The notes under the pieces are model-generated. The model searched no databases. It was not told where the DNA came from and saw only the letters and a list, made by a program, of their open reading frames with translations. 64,000 nucleotides of DNA from Kordiimonas sp. SCSIO 12610 (lineage in GTDB: Bacteria > Pseudomonadota > Alphaproteobacteria > Sphingomonadales > Kordiimonadaceae): contig NZ_CP073747.1 of the NCBI RefSeq assembly GCF_024398015.1, positions 1,064,501 through 1,128,500 of the forward strand. Reading direction: 5' to 3'. Position 1 is the stretch's first letter. The number at the start of each line of letters is the position of its first letter. The translations under genes and the position numbers were made by a program. Shown piece by piece: positions 8,601-16,852 of this stretch.

Positions 8601-9149
8601 ATGAAAGAGAAAACTATGACCTTATTTTCAACGTTAACAACAATCGCCCTACCGATCTGTGCCGCTGTTTCTATCGCAGTAGCACCCGCTACACCTTCGA
8701 CACCAACAATAGAGGCCATAAAATCTGTGCCCGAGGGCACGACAGCCAGCGTAAAAACCATCAAAAATTCCTGGGGAGATGCAACCACCGTGAAGCTCAG
8801 CGTTACCCTAAAGGGTGTGCAAGAAAAGGCGGGCCCCATGTATGTGGCCGTTCAAAAACGCGAAAATTATCAGAAATGGAATGCAGGTGCGGGCGGTATC
8901 TATAAAGGCCTGAAGGCGGGGGACCACACCTATGTTTACGATGTGCCAGCGGGTGAATATGCGATCAGTGTTTGGCACGACAGCGATAATGATGGGCAGT
9001 TTACCATGCAGGGATACCTACCGCTTGATGGTTGGGGCAACAGCGGCAATCAAAACCTTCAGGCACCGCCAACCTTTGATGATGTGAAAATCACTGTATC
9101 CGCGAAGGGTAGCCGTGAAACTGTGAATATGCATTATCCGAAGGACTAA
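8601..9149 (+). CDS. DUF2141-like secreted protein
   Basis: A 182-aa exported protein of unknown function. An N-terminal signal peptide (LFSTLTTIALPICAAVSIAVAPA) is followed by a short Thr/Pro/Lys-rich linker and one β-rich domain with the pattern of the DUF2141 family: V-K-L-S-V-T-L-K-G-V near its start, M-Y-V-A-V-Q, then Y-D-V-P-A-G-E-Y-A-I-S-V-W-H-D-S-D-N-D-G, a P-L-D-G-W-G-N-S segment and a P-P-T-F-D-D-V-K strand. ATG 8601 or ATG 8616 may be the start; neither has a strong ribosome-binding site. It is divergent from the regulator operon and shares the palindromes at 8480-8538 with it, so it may belong to the same regulon. Confidence 0.75.
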   Translation: MKEKTMTLFSTLTTIALPICAAVSIAVAPATPSTPTIEAIKSVPEGTTASVKTIKNSWGDATTVKLSVTLKGVQEKAGPMYVAVQKRENYQKWNAGAGGIYKGLKAGDHTYVYDVPAGEYAISVWHDSDNDGQFTMQGYLPLDGWGNSGNQNLQAPPTFDDVKITVSAKGSRETVNMHYPKD

Positions 9150-9201
9150 GCGGCGATTTCACAAAGACAGAAGCAAGTGCTTTTTGTTTTCAGCAGAAAA
9201 T

Positions 9202-9231
9202 ATAACCCCGGCATGATTGTGTCGGGGTTAT
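9202..9231. terminator. Bidirectional terminator between the DUF2141 gene and the 9249 gene
   Basis: Perfect 9-bp stem ATAACCCCG/CGGGGTTAT with a 12-base loop, extended on both sides by CAGAAA/TTTCTG. It sits between convergent gene ends, with A-rich and T-rich flanks that suit termination in both directions. Confidence 0.75.
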
Positions 9232-9248
9232 TTCTGTCTGGGTTCATT

Positions 9249-9983
9249 TTATCTAGGCGATCTTCTAATGCGATGATCTGTCGGCGTGTCTTTGCTAGTC
9301 ATAGCAGTTTGTGTTTTAAGGGCTTCGTTTGGGAGATTTAGTGCATTCATGAGGTTTTGTCGGACTTCCAGAATATTAATGGGGAGCATCTCCAAATCAA
9401 TCTGGCGGCGATTGAAGTTTTTTTCTATGATATTGGTTTCAGCTTTTAAAACGCTATCAATAGCCAGTACCTCAAGATCGACAATGTCAGATATGATCGA
9501 GGATGAAGAACGGCTTAAATCCATTAAAATATCTGCATACTCATTTGTGCGCTTAATCATATCAACGGCTATGTTTGCATTTATGCGTGCATAGGTGCCT
9601 GTATGGTAGCGGCCGTCTTTTCCCATAACTCCACCCCATGTGGAGTTTTTGAGTTGGGTTGGAATATAAACTTCGTTCGTGCAACTGGTTTCAAAGCTAA
9701 CCTTGTTGATCAACGTCACAAATTTACTTTTTGGTCCCTGATAAAACTTGGTAGGCTTAATCTTGATTTTGATTTCATGGCTTCTGGTATAATCCATTTG
9801 ATACTCATCAAGAATCGAAAGCGGAATTTGTTTGTCATCAATGTAAACCGCCCAAACATCACCATCGAAAAGTATGGATAAATATTCGTACGCTTCTTTA
9901 GGAGACGGCCTAAAATAAGAACAGGCATCCGCATTTACGTTTGTCATCAATAAGATAAGCAGGGAGGTCAGATACTTTCTCAT
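9249..9983 (-). CDS. Secreted protein with an N-terminal cysteine, paralogue of the next gene
   Basis: No family is firmly recognised. The 244-aa protein has a signal peptide ending ...NVNADA, with Cys as the next residue (C-S-Y-F). It continues A-Y-E-Y-L-S-I-L-F-D-G-D-V-W-A-V-Y-I-D, I-K-I-K-P-T-K-F-Y-Q-G-P-K, and S-F-E-T-S-C, then a helical C-terminal half ending with LEVRQNLMNALNL. The order 'mature N-terminal Cys, ...FDGxV..., K..Y.G, ...SC' is reminiscent of TIMP/NTR-like β-barrels in bacterial secreted proteins; this is inference. It shares layout and motifs with the protein encoded at 9980-10738, whose stop overlaps this start by 4 bases, so the two are translationally coupled duplicates. 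The DNA is AT-richer than the capsule genes. Confidence 0.65.
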   Translation of the reverse strand: MRKYLTSLLILLMTNVNADACSYFRPSPKEAYEYLSILFDGDVWAVYIDDKQIPLSILDEYQMDYTRSHEIKIKIKPTKFYQGPKSKFVTLINKVSFETSCTNEVYIPTQLKNSTWGGVMGKDGRYHTGTYARINANIAVDMIKRTNEYADILMDLSRSSSSIISDIVDLEVLAIDSVLKAETNIIEKNFNRRQIDLEMLPINILEVRQNLMNALNLPNEALKTQTAMTSKDTPTDHRIRRSPR

Positions 9984-10738
9984 TGCTCTGGTTCTCCTGA
10001 TGCTTTCTGCGGCAAAGAGAGGGGAAGTGGTTGTTTTAGGGTGGAACTATTTATCGGTTCATGCACCATTGCAGCATAAGTGAGTATTGTTTGATCATGG
10101 ATATTGAGTGTTAACATCAAATCATGACGGATTTTCAAGAGTTCGGCGGGAAATTCATTCAATTCAGCCTGTGAGCGCATAAAATGACGGTATGGGTTTT
10201 CAAAATCACCATCAAGAATTGCTTGAGCATCTTTTATGTCTGATTGCACGGCGGTAACGTAAGGGTCGGATACGGTGTTATTACTTTTATATTCTAGGAG
10301 TTTTGTTTGATAACTTGCTATGACACTGAGCATAGAAGCTGCTAATCGGGAAAAATATCCCAAATGAAGTAACCTACCGTCTGTGGAAGTGGCTAACCCC
10401 CACAACTTGGTGTTAAAGTCTAACCGATCTTCCTTACATATTGTATCAGTTTTTGTATGCTTGTAATTGATTTCATAGATGTCCTGTTTTGTTCCAAAAT
10501 AAAGCTTACTGGGCCTGATCTTTAGCAAAACATCGGCACTATCATATATGTTATCCAATTCTCTTTGCGCGGCATATGTACTGACCAAGCCACCATTAAT
10601 GTAAACGGCCGTCACCGTGCCTTCAATCATCGTGTCAAAGCTTTGAAAGACTTTCAGATAATTACCGGAAAAATACATACAAGCATTTACATGTATGCTT
10701 GAGACGATAATCAATAGTAATGTGGATAGATATTTCAT
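9980..10738 (-). CDS. Secreted protein with an N-terminal cysteine, first of a tandem paralogous pair
   Basis: Function unknown. ATG 10738 gives a clean signal peptide (MKYLSTLLLIIVSSIHVNA followed by Cys). The longer frame to 10777 only adds an unlikely hydrophobic leader. Its mature part aligns by eye with the downstream paralogue: C-M-Y-F against C-S-Y-F, I-E-G-T-V-T-A-V-Y-I-N against F-D-G-D-V-W-A-V-Y-I-D, I-R-P-S-K-L-Y-F-G-T-K against I-K-P-T-K-F-Y-Q-G-P-K, and LKIRHDLMLTLNI against LEVRQNLMNALNL. Cysteines after the signal and in the T-I-C-K segment could form a disulfide. The C-terminal tail is Pro/Ser-rich. Either periplasmic or, less likely, lipoprotein; the residues before Cys (V-N-A) do not form a convincing lipobox. 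Confidence 0.65.
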   Translation of the reverse strand: MKYLSTLLLIIVSSIHVNACMYFSGNYLKVFQSFDTMIEGTVTAVYINGGLVSTYAAQRELDNIYDSADVLLKIRPSKLYFGTKQDIYEINYKHTKTDTICKEDRLDFNTKLWGLATSTDGRLLHLGYFSRLAASMLSVIASYQTKLLEYKSNNTVSDPYVTAVQSDIKDAQAILDGDFENPYRHFMRSQAELNEFPAELLKIRHDLMLTLNIHDQTILTYAAMVHEPINSSTLKQPLPLSLPQKASGEPEQ

Positions 10739-10888
10739 AATAATGTTATAATATATCAATATAATGAAATCAATCACTTATTTAAAATTCAAGGCTGAAT
10801 CTATCCATAACATTTACCTTATAGTTGTTTTTTGATACATTTGGTGTTCAGGTAAAGTGCGGTATCAAAGGTTGATAAGGAGTGTGTC

Positions 10889-11683
10889 ATGGCGAAAACA
10901 GCATTGATCATTGTGTTAGCGACTATGGTGTCTGTGCCTGTTTACGCGGAAGCCGCCTTTGATGACTCAGCTACGGGTATCTCTGAAAACACCACTGAAA
11001 ACACCGCTATAAATAATGGCGCGTCAGCAGTTCAGGACACAATTCAGCCCTTACCGACAGACGAGCAGCCGATTGAAGAATTTATCATCGAAGGTGATCG
11101 GTTGTTGGAACGGCTTCGGGGTACCCTGCATGACGGGATGAAAGCCTTTAACGACGGTAATTATGCCCTTGCGGAGCAAAAATTTAATGTGCTGGCAGTG
11201 AAGCAACACCGTGATGTTCGCCGCCGTACAGGCGTTGAAAATATCCTCACATTTAATCAGGGCAGGAACTTTTCCTTCGCGCCTGATAAATTTGATGAAG
11301 ACGATACCTACACTTCTGCGCCGCGCGCAAAGGCCCGTGCCTTTGCACAGCCAATCCCGCTCGCGCGCCTAAGTCGTGCTGCTTCTCAGCTCTTTTTCGT
11401 TAAGGGCGTTGCCCAACTGCGGCAGGACAAAAATGACGAAGCAATCCAGTCCTTCAAACGAGCGCTCAAAATCAATAAATATAACCTCGATGCCCGAATT
11501 GAGTATGCACTGACATCGATGAAAACTGGTGATCTGGAAACAGCGGGCAAGCATATTACCGCGCTTGATAAAATCGCTGCCAAACATTGCAGTGAGGACA
11601 AATGCGCGTTCGAACCCGATAGCAAAAAACGTTTCACGCAGGTTCGCCTAGCCTATGAAAATTTAAAGGCGAGCAAGTCCTAA
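10889..11683 (+). CDS. Secreted tetratricopeptide-repeat protein
   Basis: A 264-aa exported protein, signal peptide MAKTALIIVLATMVSVPVYAEA, followed by a Thr/Asn/Glu-rich linker of about 50 residues. One degenerate TPR lies around residues 78-110 (FNDGNYALAEQKFNVLAV) and two clearer TPR units are at about 165-230 (LFFVKGVAQLRQDKNDEAIQSFKRA, then ARIEYALTSMKTGDLETAGKHI). Cysteines in HCSEDKCAF near the end could pair. A protein-scaffolding role in the periplasm is likely; the partner is unknown. GATAAGGAGTG in front of ATG 10889 is a strong ribosome-binding site. Confidence 0.75.
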   Translation: MAKTALIIVLATMVSVPVYAEAAFDDSATGISENTTENTAINNGASAVQDTIQPLPTDEQPIEEFIIEGDRLLERLRGTLHDGMKAFNDGNYALAEQKFNVLAVKQHRDVRRRTGVENILTFNQGRNFSFAPDKFDEDDTYTSAPRAKARAFAQPIPLARLSRAASQLFFVKGVAQLRQDKNDEAIQSFKRALKINKYNLDARIEYALTSMKTGDLETAGKHITALDKIAAKHCSEDKCAFEPDSKKRFTQVRLAYENLKASKS

Positions 11684-11696
11684 TCAACTTGCTTTT
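11672..11696 (+). terminator. Terminator overlapping the end of the TPR gene
   Basis: AGCAAGT/ACTTGCT stem with an 8-base loop followed by TTTATT. The left arm lies inside the last codons of the TPR gene and the stop codon is in the loop. Confidence 0.6.
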
Positions 11697-11850
11697 ATTG
11701 TGTTATGCGAGGTCGGATATTTCTAGTGTCCGGGCTGGACTTGTTCCTGTTCCTTGATTAACGTTCCATAGAAATTGATCAAAATTATGACACTGCATGA
11801 GGGTGCTGAAATTGATAGCGCTTTGATCTTGCGGGGTGGGAAATTGGGTT

Positions 11851-13779
11851 ATGAAAAAACGTCTTATGAAAAACAGTTTGAAACAATCATTGCGGTTAAA
11901 AGCGGTGTCATCCACAGCGGCTGCAGCGCTAACCACTGGCCTAATAACTAGTACGGCTTTTAATGTGGCCGCTGCGTCGACCATGCCTGCGCAGGAAACG
12001 GGCGGAGCCCCCATTTCCTATGAGGTGTCATTTAAAAACGCTGTCCATCATGAGGCAGAAATTACTGTAACCTACCGCGATGTTGGTGCGGCTGTTGGCG
12101 ATGGGCCGCTTGAGGTTCGGATGTCGCGCTCCAGCCCTGGGCGCTATGCAATCCATGAGTTTGCCAAAAATGTTTATGCGGTTTCCGCGACCGACGCGAA
12201 GGGCAATCCCCTGAAGGTCACACGTGATGACCCCTATAGCTGGAACATTTCGGGGCACCGCGGCGGCACCGTGAAGGTAACTTATACCCTGTTCGGTGAC
12301 CGCGCCGACGGAACCTATACCCAGATTGATCTGACGCACGCGCACATGAATATGCCCGCCACATTTATGTGGGCCAAGGGTATGGAAGACCGCACCATTG
12401 ATGTGCTTTTCAAGCCAGAGGACCCAAGCTGGAAGGTCGCGACCCAGCTTCGCCCCACCAGTAACCCATATTTGTTTGAGGCACCGAACCTTCAGTATTT
12501 TATGGATAGCCCCACGGAACTCAGCGATTTTGACCTGCGTGAATGGAAGGTTGAGGATTTGGGCGGTGTGAAACGCACAATCCGGCTGGCAGTGCATCAT
12601 GATGGTACGTCACGCGATATGGATATGTATGCCAAAAAGGCGAAGGCGGTTGTTGCTGAGCAAATCAAGCTCTTCGGTGATGTGCCCAATTTTGACTATG
12701 AAACCTATACCTTTATCGCGGATTATCTGCCGCATGTGTCAGGTGATGGGATGGAACACAGGAACTCTACTATCCTGACAAGCTCGCGCTCCTTGTATGA
12801 TAGTGACTTCAGCCAGCTTGGTACCCTAAGCCACGAATTTATCCACGCCTGGAATGTGGAGCGCCTGCGCCCGCAGGAACTGGAACCCTTTAATTTTGAG
12901 CGTACGAACCCAACGCCCAGTCTTTGGCTCGCAGAGGGATTCACATCCTACTATGGGCCGCTTACGATCCGGCGGGCAGGCGAGGAAACGCCCAAAAAAT
13001 ACATCAGCAGCCTGTCGCGGCAATTGAACGGTATCGTGAACGCAGCAGGGCGCAAGTTTGATGGCCCACAGCAAATGAGCCTGCGGGCCGCATTTGTGGA
13101 TGCCGCAACCTCGATTGACCCGACGAACAACAGCAATATTTTCACGAGCTATTATCCTTACGGCGCGATTGTGGGCCTTGCCCTTGATCTTGAAATCCGT
13201 GGACGTTTTAAAGGAAAAAGCCTTGATGATGTGATGCGCCGATTGTGGGAAACAAACGGTGCGCCGGAAAAACCATACGCGCCTGATGCATTGATTGGTG
13301 CGGTGGCGCATGTGACAGGCGACCAAGCGTTCGCAGACGCCTTTTTTAAAGACTATATTGCCGATAGCGGCCTCCCGGATTTCGCGTCCCTCTTTGAGCG
13401 CGCGGGGATCGTATTCCAGAAGAAAAATGAGGGGAAAGCCTACCTTGGTCGTGTGCGCCTGAACGGCGACGGCGAAATTCGTGGTAATGTGATTAAGGGT
13501 ACACCCTTGTACGCCGCAGGGTTAGAGCGCGGGGACGAGATTTTGAAAATCGGTAGCCGTAAAATCAGGAAGCAAGGCGACCTTGATAAAGCGATTGGGC
13601 GCTATGCACCCGGGGACACAGTAACAATCAGCTTCCTTCAGCGCGGCGCCGCCAAAACCGCCGAGGTCACTTTTGCCAGCGACCCAACGGTCGAGCTTGT
13701 TATGTTCGAAGATGCGGACAGGAAACCCAGCAAAAAGCAACTGAAATTCCGCGAGGCATGGATGGGGAAAGACAGCTAG
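11851..13779 (+). CDS. M61 family metallopeptidase with PDZ domain
   Basis: Predicted periplasmic zinc aminopeptidase of the glycyl-aminopeptidase (M61) family. The order is: basic N-terminus and long signal peptide to about residue 45; an N-terminal β-sandwich (EVSFKNAVHHEAEITVTYRDV...); the catalytic domain with H-E-F-I-H at about residues 328-332, followed by AWNVERLRP and the downstream glutamate helix W-L-A-E-G-F-T-S-Y-Y; and a C-terminal PDZ domain at about 530-615 with G-T-P-L-Y-A-A-G-L-E-R-G-D-E-I-L-K-I. ATG 11851 is preferred to GTG 11836, because it begins the basic n-region and follows a G-rich stretch. The length of about 642 aa is normal. No functional link to its neighbours is evident. 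Confidence 0.92.
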   Translation: MKKRLMKNSLKQSLRLKAVSSTAAAALTTGLITSTAFNVAAASTMPAQETGGAPISYEVSFKNAVHHEAEITVTYRDVGAAVGDGPLEVRMSRSSPGRYAIHEFAKNVYAVSATDAKGNPLKVTRDDPYSWNISGHRGGTVKVTYTLFGDRADGTYTQIDLTHAHMNMPATFMWAKGMEDRTIDVLFKPEDPSWKVATQLRPTSNPYLFEAPNLQYFMDSPTELSDFDLREWKVEDLGGVKRTIRLAVHHDGTSRDMDMYAKKAKAVVAEQIKLFGDVPNFDYETYTFIADYLPHVSGDGMEHRNSTILTSSRSLYDSDFSQLGTLSHEFIHAWNVERLRPQELEPFNFERTNPTPSLWLAEGFTSYYGPLTIRRAGEETPKKYISSLSRQLNGIVNAAGRKFDGPQQMSLRAAFVDAATSIDPTNNSNIFTSYYPYGAIVGLALDLEIRGRFKGKSLDDVMRRLWETNGAPEKPYAPDALIGAVAHVTGDQAFADAFFKDYIADSGLPDFASLFERAGIVFQKKNEGKAYLGRVRLNGDGEIRGNVIKGTPLYAAGLERGDEILKIGSRKIRKQGDLDKAIGRYAPGDTVTISFLQRGAAKTAEVTFASDPTVELVMFEDADRKPSKKQLKFREAWMGKDS

Positions 13780-13822
13780 TAAGAAGCGGATCAATGGATG
13801 TTTCATGATGATTGGGGGTAAT

Positions 13823-15004
13823 ATGATGAAAACTATAGCGGCGTTACTTTTAGTTTTGAGCTTCACCATAGGTGCCGGTGCACAGGATGGGGATACCATC
13901 ACTGTCGATACACCGTTGAGCAGCGAAGAGATTGCACAGTTACATACGCGCTGCGACCGTAATGAGGTTCAGGTTTGCCTGTTTTTAGCGACCCTCTATG
14001 AAAAGGGAAAAAGCGTTGAAATAGACCTGCCGAGAATGATTGAGCTTTTGGAAAAGTCATGCTCGCTGTTTGGAAGTGGGCGTGCCTGTAATAGGCTGGC
14101 GGGCAAATATCGCAACGGTGAAGGCATCGAAGAAGATAAAGACAAAGCGCTTATTTACTATATTCGTTCGTGTGATATGGACGCCGAAAATGCGATTGGA
14201 TGCGCAAACGCTGGGTATATGTATTTGTATGGTGAGGGGGTTATAAAAAACCTATTTGATGCCGCGTTTTACCTTGAAAAAGCGTGTGAGCGGCGGCAGG
14301 TATTTGCTTGCGACAGTGTAGCTGAGCTATACAATATCAATAAGGATTTTGAACGTAATGTCGATAAAGTCATAAAATACAGCAAAATCGCTTGTGAATT
14401 GGGCCGAGATTTATCTTGTGATCTTGCTGCGGCGTTAGAAGAAAACCCAGCCGAGATATATGGAAATGCGAAGACTGCTGTTAAAATTTTGAATTCTAAA
14501 TGCATGGAACAGCGGCATGTTTTTTCATGTCTTGCTCTTGGTAATGCTCTCTACACCCAAGCTAAGACACAGGAAGAAAAACAAATAGCTGTTAAGTATT
14601 TTGACTTTGCATGTGGTTTCTCGGAAAAATTAGGGTGCGCTTATCTTGGTCATATTTACCGAGAAGGTTCATTGGGCGAAAAAAACTATGAGCAGAGCAA
14701 TAAATATTATGAGAAAGCTTGCTCATTTGGAGAGAGCTCCTCTTGCACAAACCTTGGTACCGCATACGCTACCGGAGTTGGTGTCGCGAAAGATTTTTTC
14801 AAGGCACAGGAGTTTCTGGACAAAGCTTGCACATTAAAGGACGGACTCGGGTGTTTGAACTTAGGACACGCATATAAAATAGGGCATAATGATTTCTCTC
14901 GTAATGCTGAACTCGCAGTAAAATATTATGAGAAAGCTTGTGCGCTTGATAAGGAAGAAGGATGTAGTTTGGCACGTCAGTTGAAGCAAGTGATAGCATT
15001 CTAA
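13823..15004 (+). CDS. Sel1-like repeat (SLR) secreted protein, cysteine-rich
   Basis: About 393 aa with a signal peptide (MMKTIAALLLVLSFTIGAGA) and then about nine Sel1-type α/α repeats of roughly 36 residues. Each is marked by A-x-x-Y/L-x-x-G-x-G-V...D...A...Y-x-K-A-C and often a C-x-x-L/A-x-x-x pair, for example YYEKACSFGESSSCTNLGTAYATGVGV. Regularly spaced Cys pairs suggest one disulfide per repeat, as in Helicobacter Hcp proteins. ATG 13823 has GGGGG five bases upstream; 13805 is an alternative with no such site. It is followed by a DUF805 gene, and the same order is mirrored by the DUF805-SLR pair at 16388-17796. The second half of the gene is visibly AT-richer than the first. Likely a protein-protein interaction scaffold. 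Confidence 0.85.
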   Translation: MMKTIAALLLVLSFTIGAGAQDGDTITVDTPLSSEEIAQLHTRCDRNEVQVCLFLATLYEKGKSVEIDLPRMIELLEKSCSLFGSGRACNRLAGKYRNGEGIEEDKDKALIYYIRSCDMDAENAIGCANAGYMYLYGEGVIKNLFDAAFYLEKACERRQVFACDSVAELYNINKDFERNVDKVIKYSKIACELGRDLSCDLAAALEENPAEIYGNAKTAVKILNSKCMEQRHVFSCLALGNALYTQAKTQEEKQIAVKYFDFACGFSEKLGCAYLGHIYREGSLGEKNYEQSNKYYEKACSFGESSSCTNLGTAYATGVGVAKDFFKAQEFLDKACTLKDGLGCLNLGHAYKIGHNDFSRNAELAVKYYEKACALDKEEGCSLARQLKQVIAF

Positions 15005-15043
15005 GCCCGATACCAATTTGAAGCAAAGTACTGAATTTACCTT

Positions 15044-16210
15044 ATGCAGTTTAAACCCGACCCATTAGAATTTGAGAAAAGCGGTGAAAGCGTCTTGGCA
15101 CCCGTTTTCAAAAGCTATGTTTTCTCGCTTAGGCATGCGTTTGATTTTTCGGGCCGCGCGACGCGGTTTGAATATTGGGTTTATATTATCTCGCTTTGGG
15201 CGACGAAATGGGTCGCTTACATCCTGCTTTCGATTGCGATTGGTGTGGTTCTGGACGGTGAGTTGGTGATCTTACTGCTTATCCTCAATATATTTGTTGG
15301 GATGATGACGCTTGGTATCCATGCACGGCGATTGCAGGATGTGGGGATTTCCGGGCTGTGGCAGGTGTTTTACCTTGTACCGCTTGTCTTGAGCGGGATT
15401 ATCCTCAATGGCTCTATCGCGGACGGGTTTACCTTTGCTTTTACCTGTATCTTCCTTTTCTGGCCCGGCGAAAAGGAAGAAAACAGGTTTGGTATAAATC
15501 CGCGTGAGTATTCGAATGATGAAAAAAATGCTTCTTTGGATCGAGATATTTTGCCGTCCCTTTTGAAACCAGAAATGATTGATCGGCTATATTCGTCATT
15601 TGCAAAGTACCCAAAACCGACAGAGATTGATGGATGCCCTTGTTGTTTGGATAGTAAGGATATTGACCAATTATTATCTCAAGAGTTGAGGCAAACATCT
15701 GAGAGCTTACTTTTTTCATATAGCTTTAGTGTCTTTTATACGGTTGGTAGTATTCCAGACTTTAAATATTTTTTACCAAGAATATTGGAAATAAATTCTT
15801 CTGTTTATTGTCGAAACATTGATCCCGAAATAATTCTAGGCAAGCTTGTTTATGCGAATTGGGATGAGTGGCCTGATGATGAGGTTGAGGCTGTTCGAAA
15901 GTATCTTTTGGCAACTATGAATTGCTTTTTAAATAGTGACCATCTTGGCGACCTTGCTGAAGAAGAGATTGTATCTGATCTAACTGGTTGGCTTTGTGGC
16001 ATTTCACGGTGTGAGAAAAATGTCGGCCCATATATAGATACCATTAACATTGTTGGTAATACTCAGAGAGTATTAATGTTGAAACAAAGCCTGCTTGAAG
16101 TCTTTCATGAGGAGCCTGAGTATAGTTTTTGGTTTGATGACGATAAAGTCCCCTATAGTGAAAGGTTACAATACAATAGAGAATTATTGAAGAATTGGGC
16201 AACAGAATAA
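15044..16210 (+). CDS. DUF805 membrane protein with an additional C-terminal CPCC-type domain
   Basis: Residues 1-155 are a DUF805-type membrane domain: FSLRHAFDFSGRATRFEYWVY, three to four hydrophobic segments, HARRLQDVGISGLWQ and the FWPGEKEENRFGINP tail. In ordinary DUF805 proteins this tail ends the protein. Here it runs on for about 230 residues into a soluble domain with G-C-P-C-C-L-D, Y-T-V-G-S-I-P-D-F-K-Y-F-L-P-R-I-L-E and I-L-G-K-L-V-Y-A-N-W-D-E-W-P. I recall such motifs from stand-alone small proteins but cannot name the family. DNA encoding the extra domain is distinctly AT-richer than the DUF805 part. A copy of the original 3' end survives at 16250-16332, so the extra domain appears to have been inserted. 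Function unknown. Confidence 0.8.
   Translation: MQFKPDPLEFEKSGESVLAPVFKSYVFSLRHAFDFSGRATRFEYWVYIISLWATKWVAYILLSIAIGVVLDGELVILLLILNIFVGMMTLGIHARRLQDVGISGLWQVFYLVPLVLSGIILNGSIADGFTFAFTCIFLFWPGEKEENRFGINPREYSNDEKNASLDRDILPSLLKPEMIDRLYSSFAKYPKPTEIDGCPCCLDSKDIDQLLSQELRQTSESLLFSYSFSVFYTVGSIPDFKYFLPRILEINSSVYCRNIDPEIILGKLVYANWDEWPDDEVEAVRKYLLATMNCFLNSDHLGDLAEEEIVSDLTGWLCGISRCEKNVGPYIDTINIVGNTQRVLMLKQSLLEVFHEEPEYSFWFDDDKVPYSERLQYNRELLKNWATE
15435..15507 (+). repeat. Direct repeat copy 1 at the DUF805/CPCC-domain junction
   Basis: A 73-base segment encoding the end of the DUF805 domain (FTCIFLFWPGEKEENRFGINPR). It is repeated at 16250-16322 with three mismatches, in the same orientation and 815 bases apart. 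The two copies bracket the segment that encodes the extra C-terminal domain. Confidence 0.9.
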
Positions 16211-16249
16211 GCAGTGATATCCATTTCAATATTCATTGCATTTTTTGAG

Positions 16250-16332
16250 TTGCTTTTACCTGTATCTTCCTCTTCTGGCCCGGTGAAAAGGAAGAAAACA
16301 GGTTTGGTATTAATCCGCGTGATGTGACATGA
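16250..16332 (+). pseudogene. Orphan 3' end of a DUF805 gene (repeat copy 2)
   Basis: Reads VAFTCIFLFWPGEKEENR, then FGINPRDVT and a stop, in a frame that is closed just upstream by TGA. It has no start codon. It duplicates 15435-15507 of the intact gene upstream but ends where a normal DUF805 protein ends. This looks like the displaced tail of the DUF805 gene before the CPCC-domain segment was inserted, or the remnant of a tandem copy. Confidence 0.85.
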
Positions 16333-16387
16333 TACCATAGAATTATCCCGCATTAGAATTGGGATAGTGCTGGGAATGGGGAATACG

Positions 16388-16852
16388 ATGGAATTTAAAC
16401 CAGATCCATTAGAGCAGGATAGCAAAGACAATAGTTTTTGGACGCCGCTTTTTCATACGTATCTATATTCACTGAGGCATAGTTTTGATTTTAAGGGCCG
16501 TGCAACACGGTTCGAATTTATCGTATTTAATGTTTTAAGTTGGGTTCTATTATATCTGTCGTTAATTTTGACTTTCGGTATAACAACGCCTTTTTTTGCG
16601 CTTCTGATTTTAGTTGCTAATTTTGCGCTTATTGTGCGGCGTCTGCATGATATTGGGGTATCAGGGCTTTGGATTATTGTAGGATTTATCGGTGTAACTA
16701 TTCAGCCATCATTAGGAAGCGTGTTCTTTCTGGGATGGCTTTACCTTTGGTCAGGTTCGAAGGGAGAAAATAAATACGGCGAAAACCCGAGAAATATTGA
16801 AGGTTTTTGGAACCTAGATAAAAATACTTCTGTGGCCAAGGACGAACAATGA
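16388..16852 (+). CDS. DUF805 family membrane protein
   Basis: A 154-aa membrane protein paralogous to the N-terminal domain at 15044: MEFKPDPLEQDS against MQFKPDPLEFEK, YSLRHSFDFKGRATRFEFIV against FSLRHAFDFSGRATRFEYWV, and RRLHDIGVSGLWII against RRLQDVGISGLWQV. It has about four hydrophobic segments and ends after the SGSKGENKYGENP tail, so it is of ordinary length with no added domain. ATG 16388 follows GGGGAATACG. The frame extends to TTG 16367, but the paralogue starts at the equivalent Met. It overlaps the next SLR gene by 4 bases (ATGA), so the two proteins are probably made together. Function unknown. Confidence 0.85.
   Translation: MEFKPDPLEQDSKDNSFWTPLFHTYLYSLRHSFDFKGRATRFEFIVFNVLSWVLLYLSLILTFGITTPFFALLILVANFALIVRRLHDIGVSGLWIIVGFIGVTIQPSLGSVFFLGWLYLWSGSKGENKYGENPRNIEGFWNLDKNTSVAKDEQ

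Noticed and set aside
12028-12600. Minus-strand ORF of 190 codons
   Set aside because: Antisense to the M61 peptidase gene, whose frame is supported by conserved catalytic and PDZ motifs.
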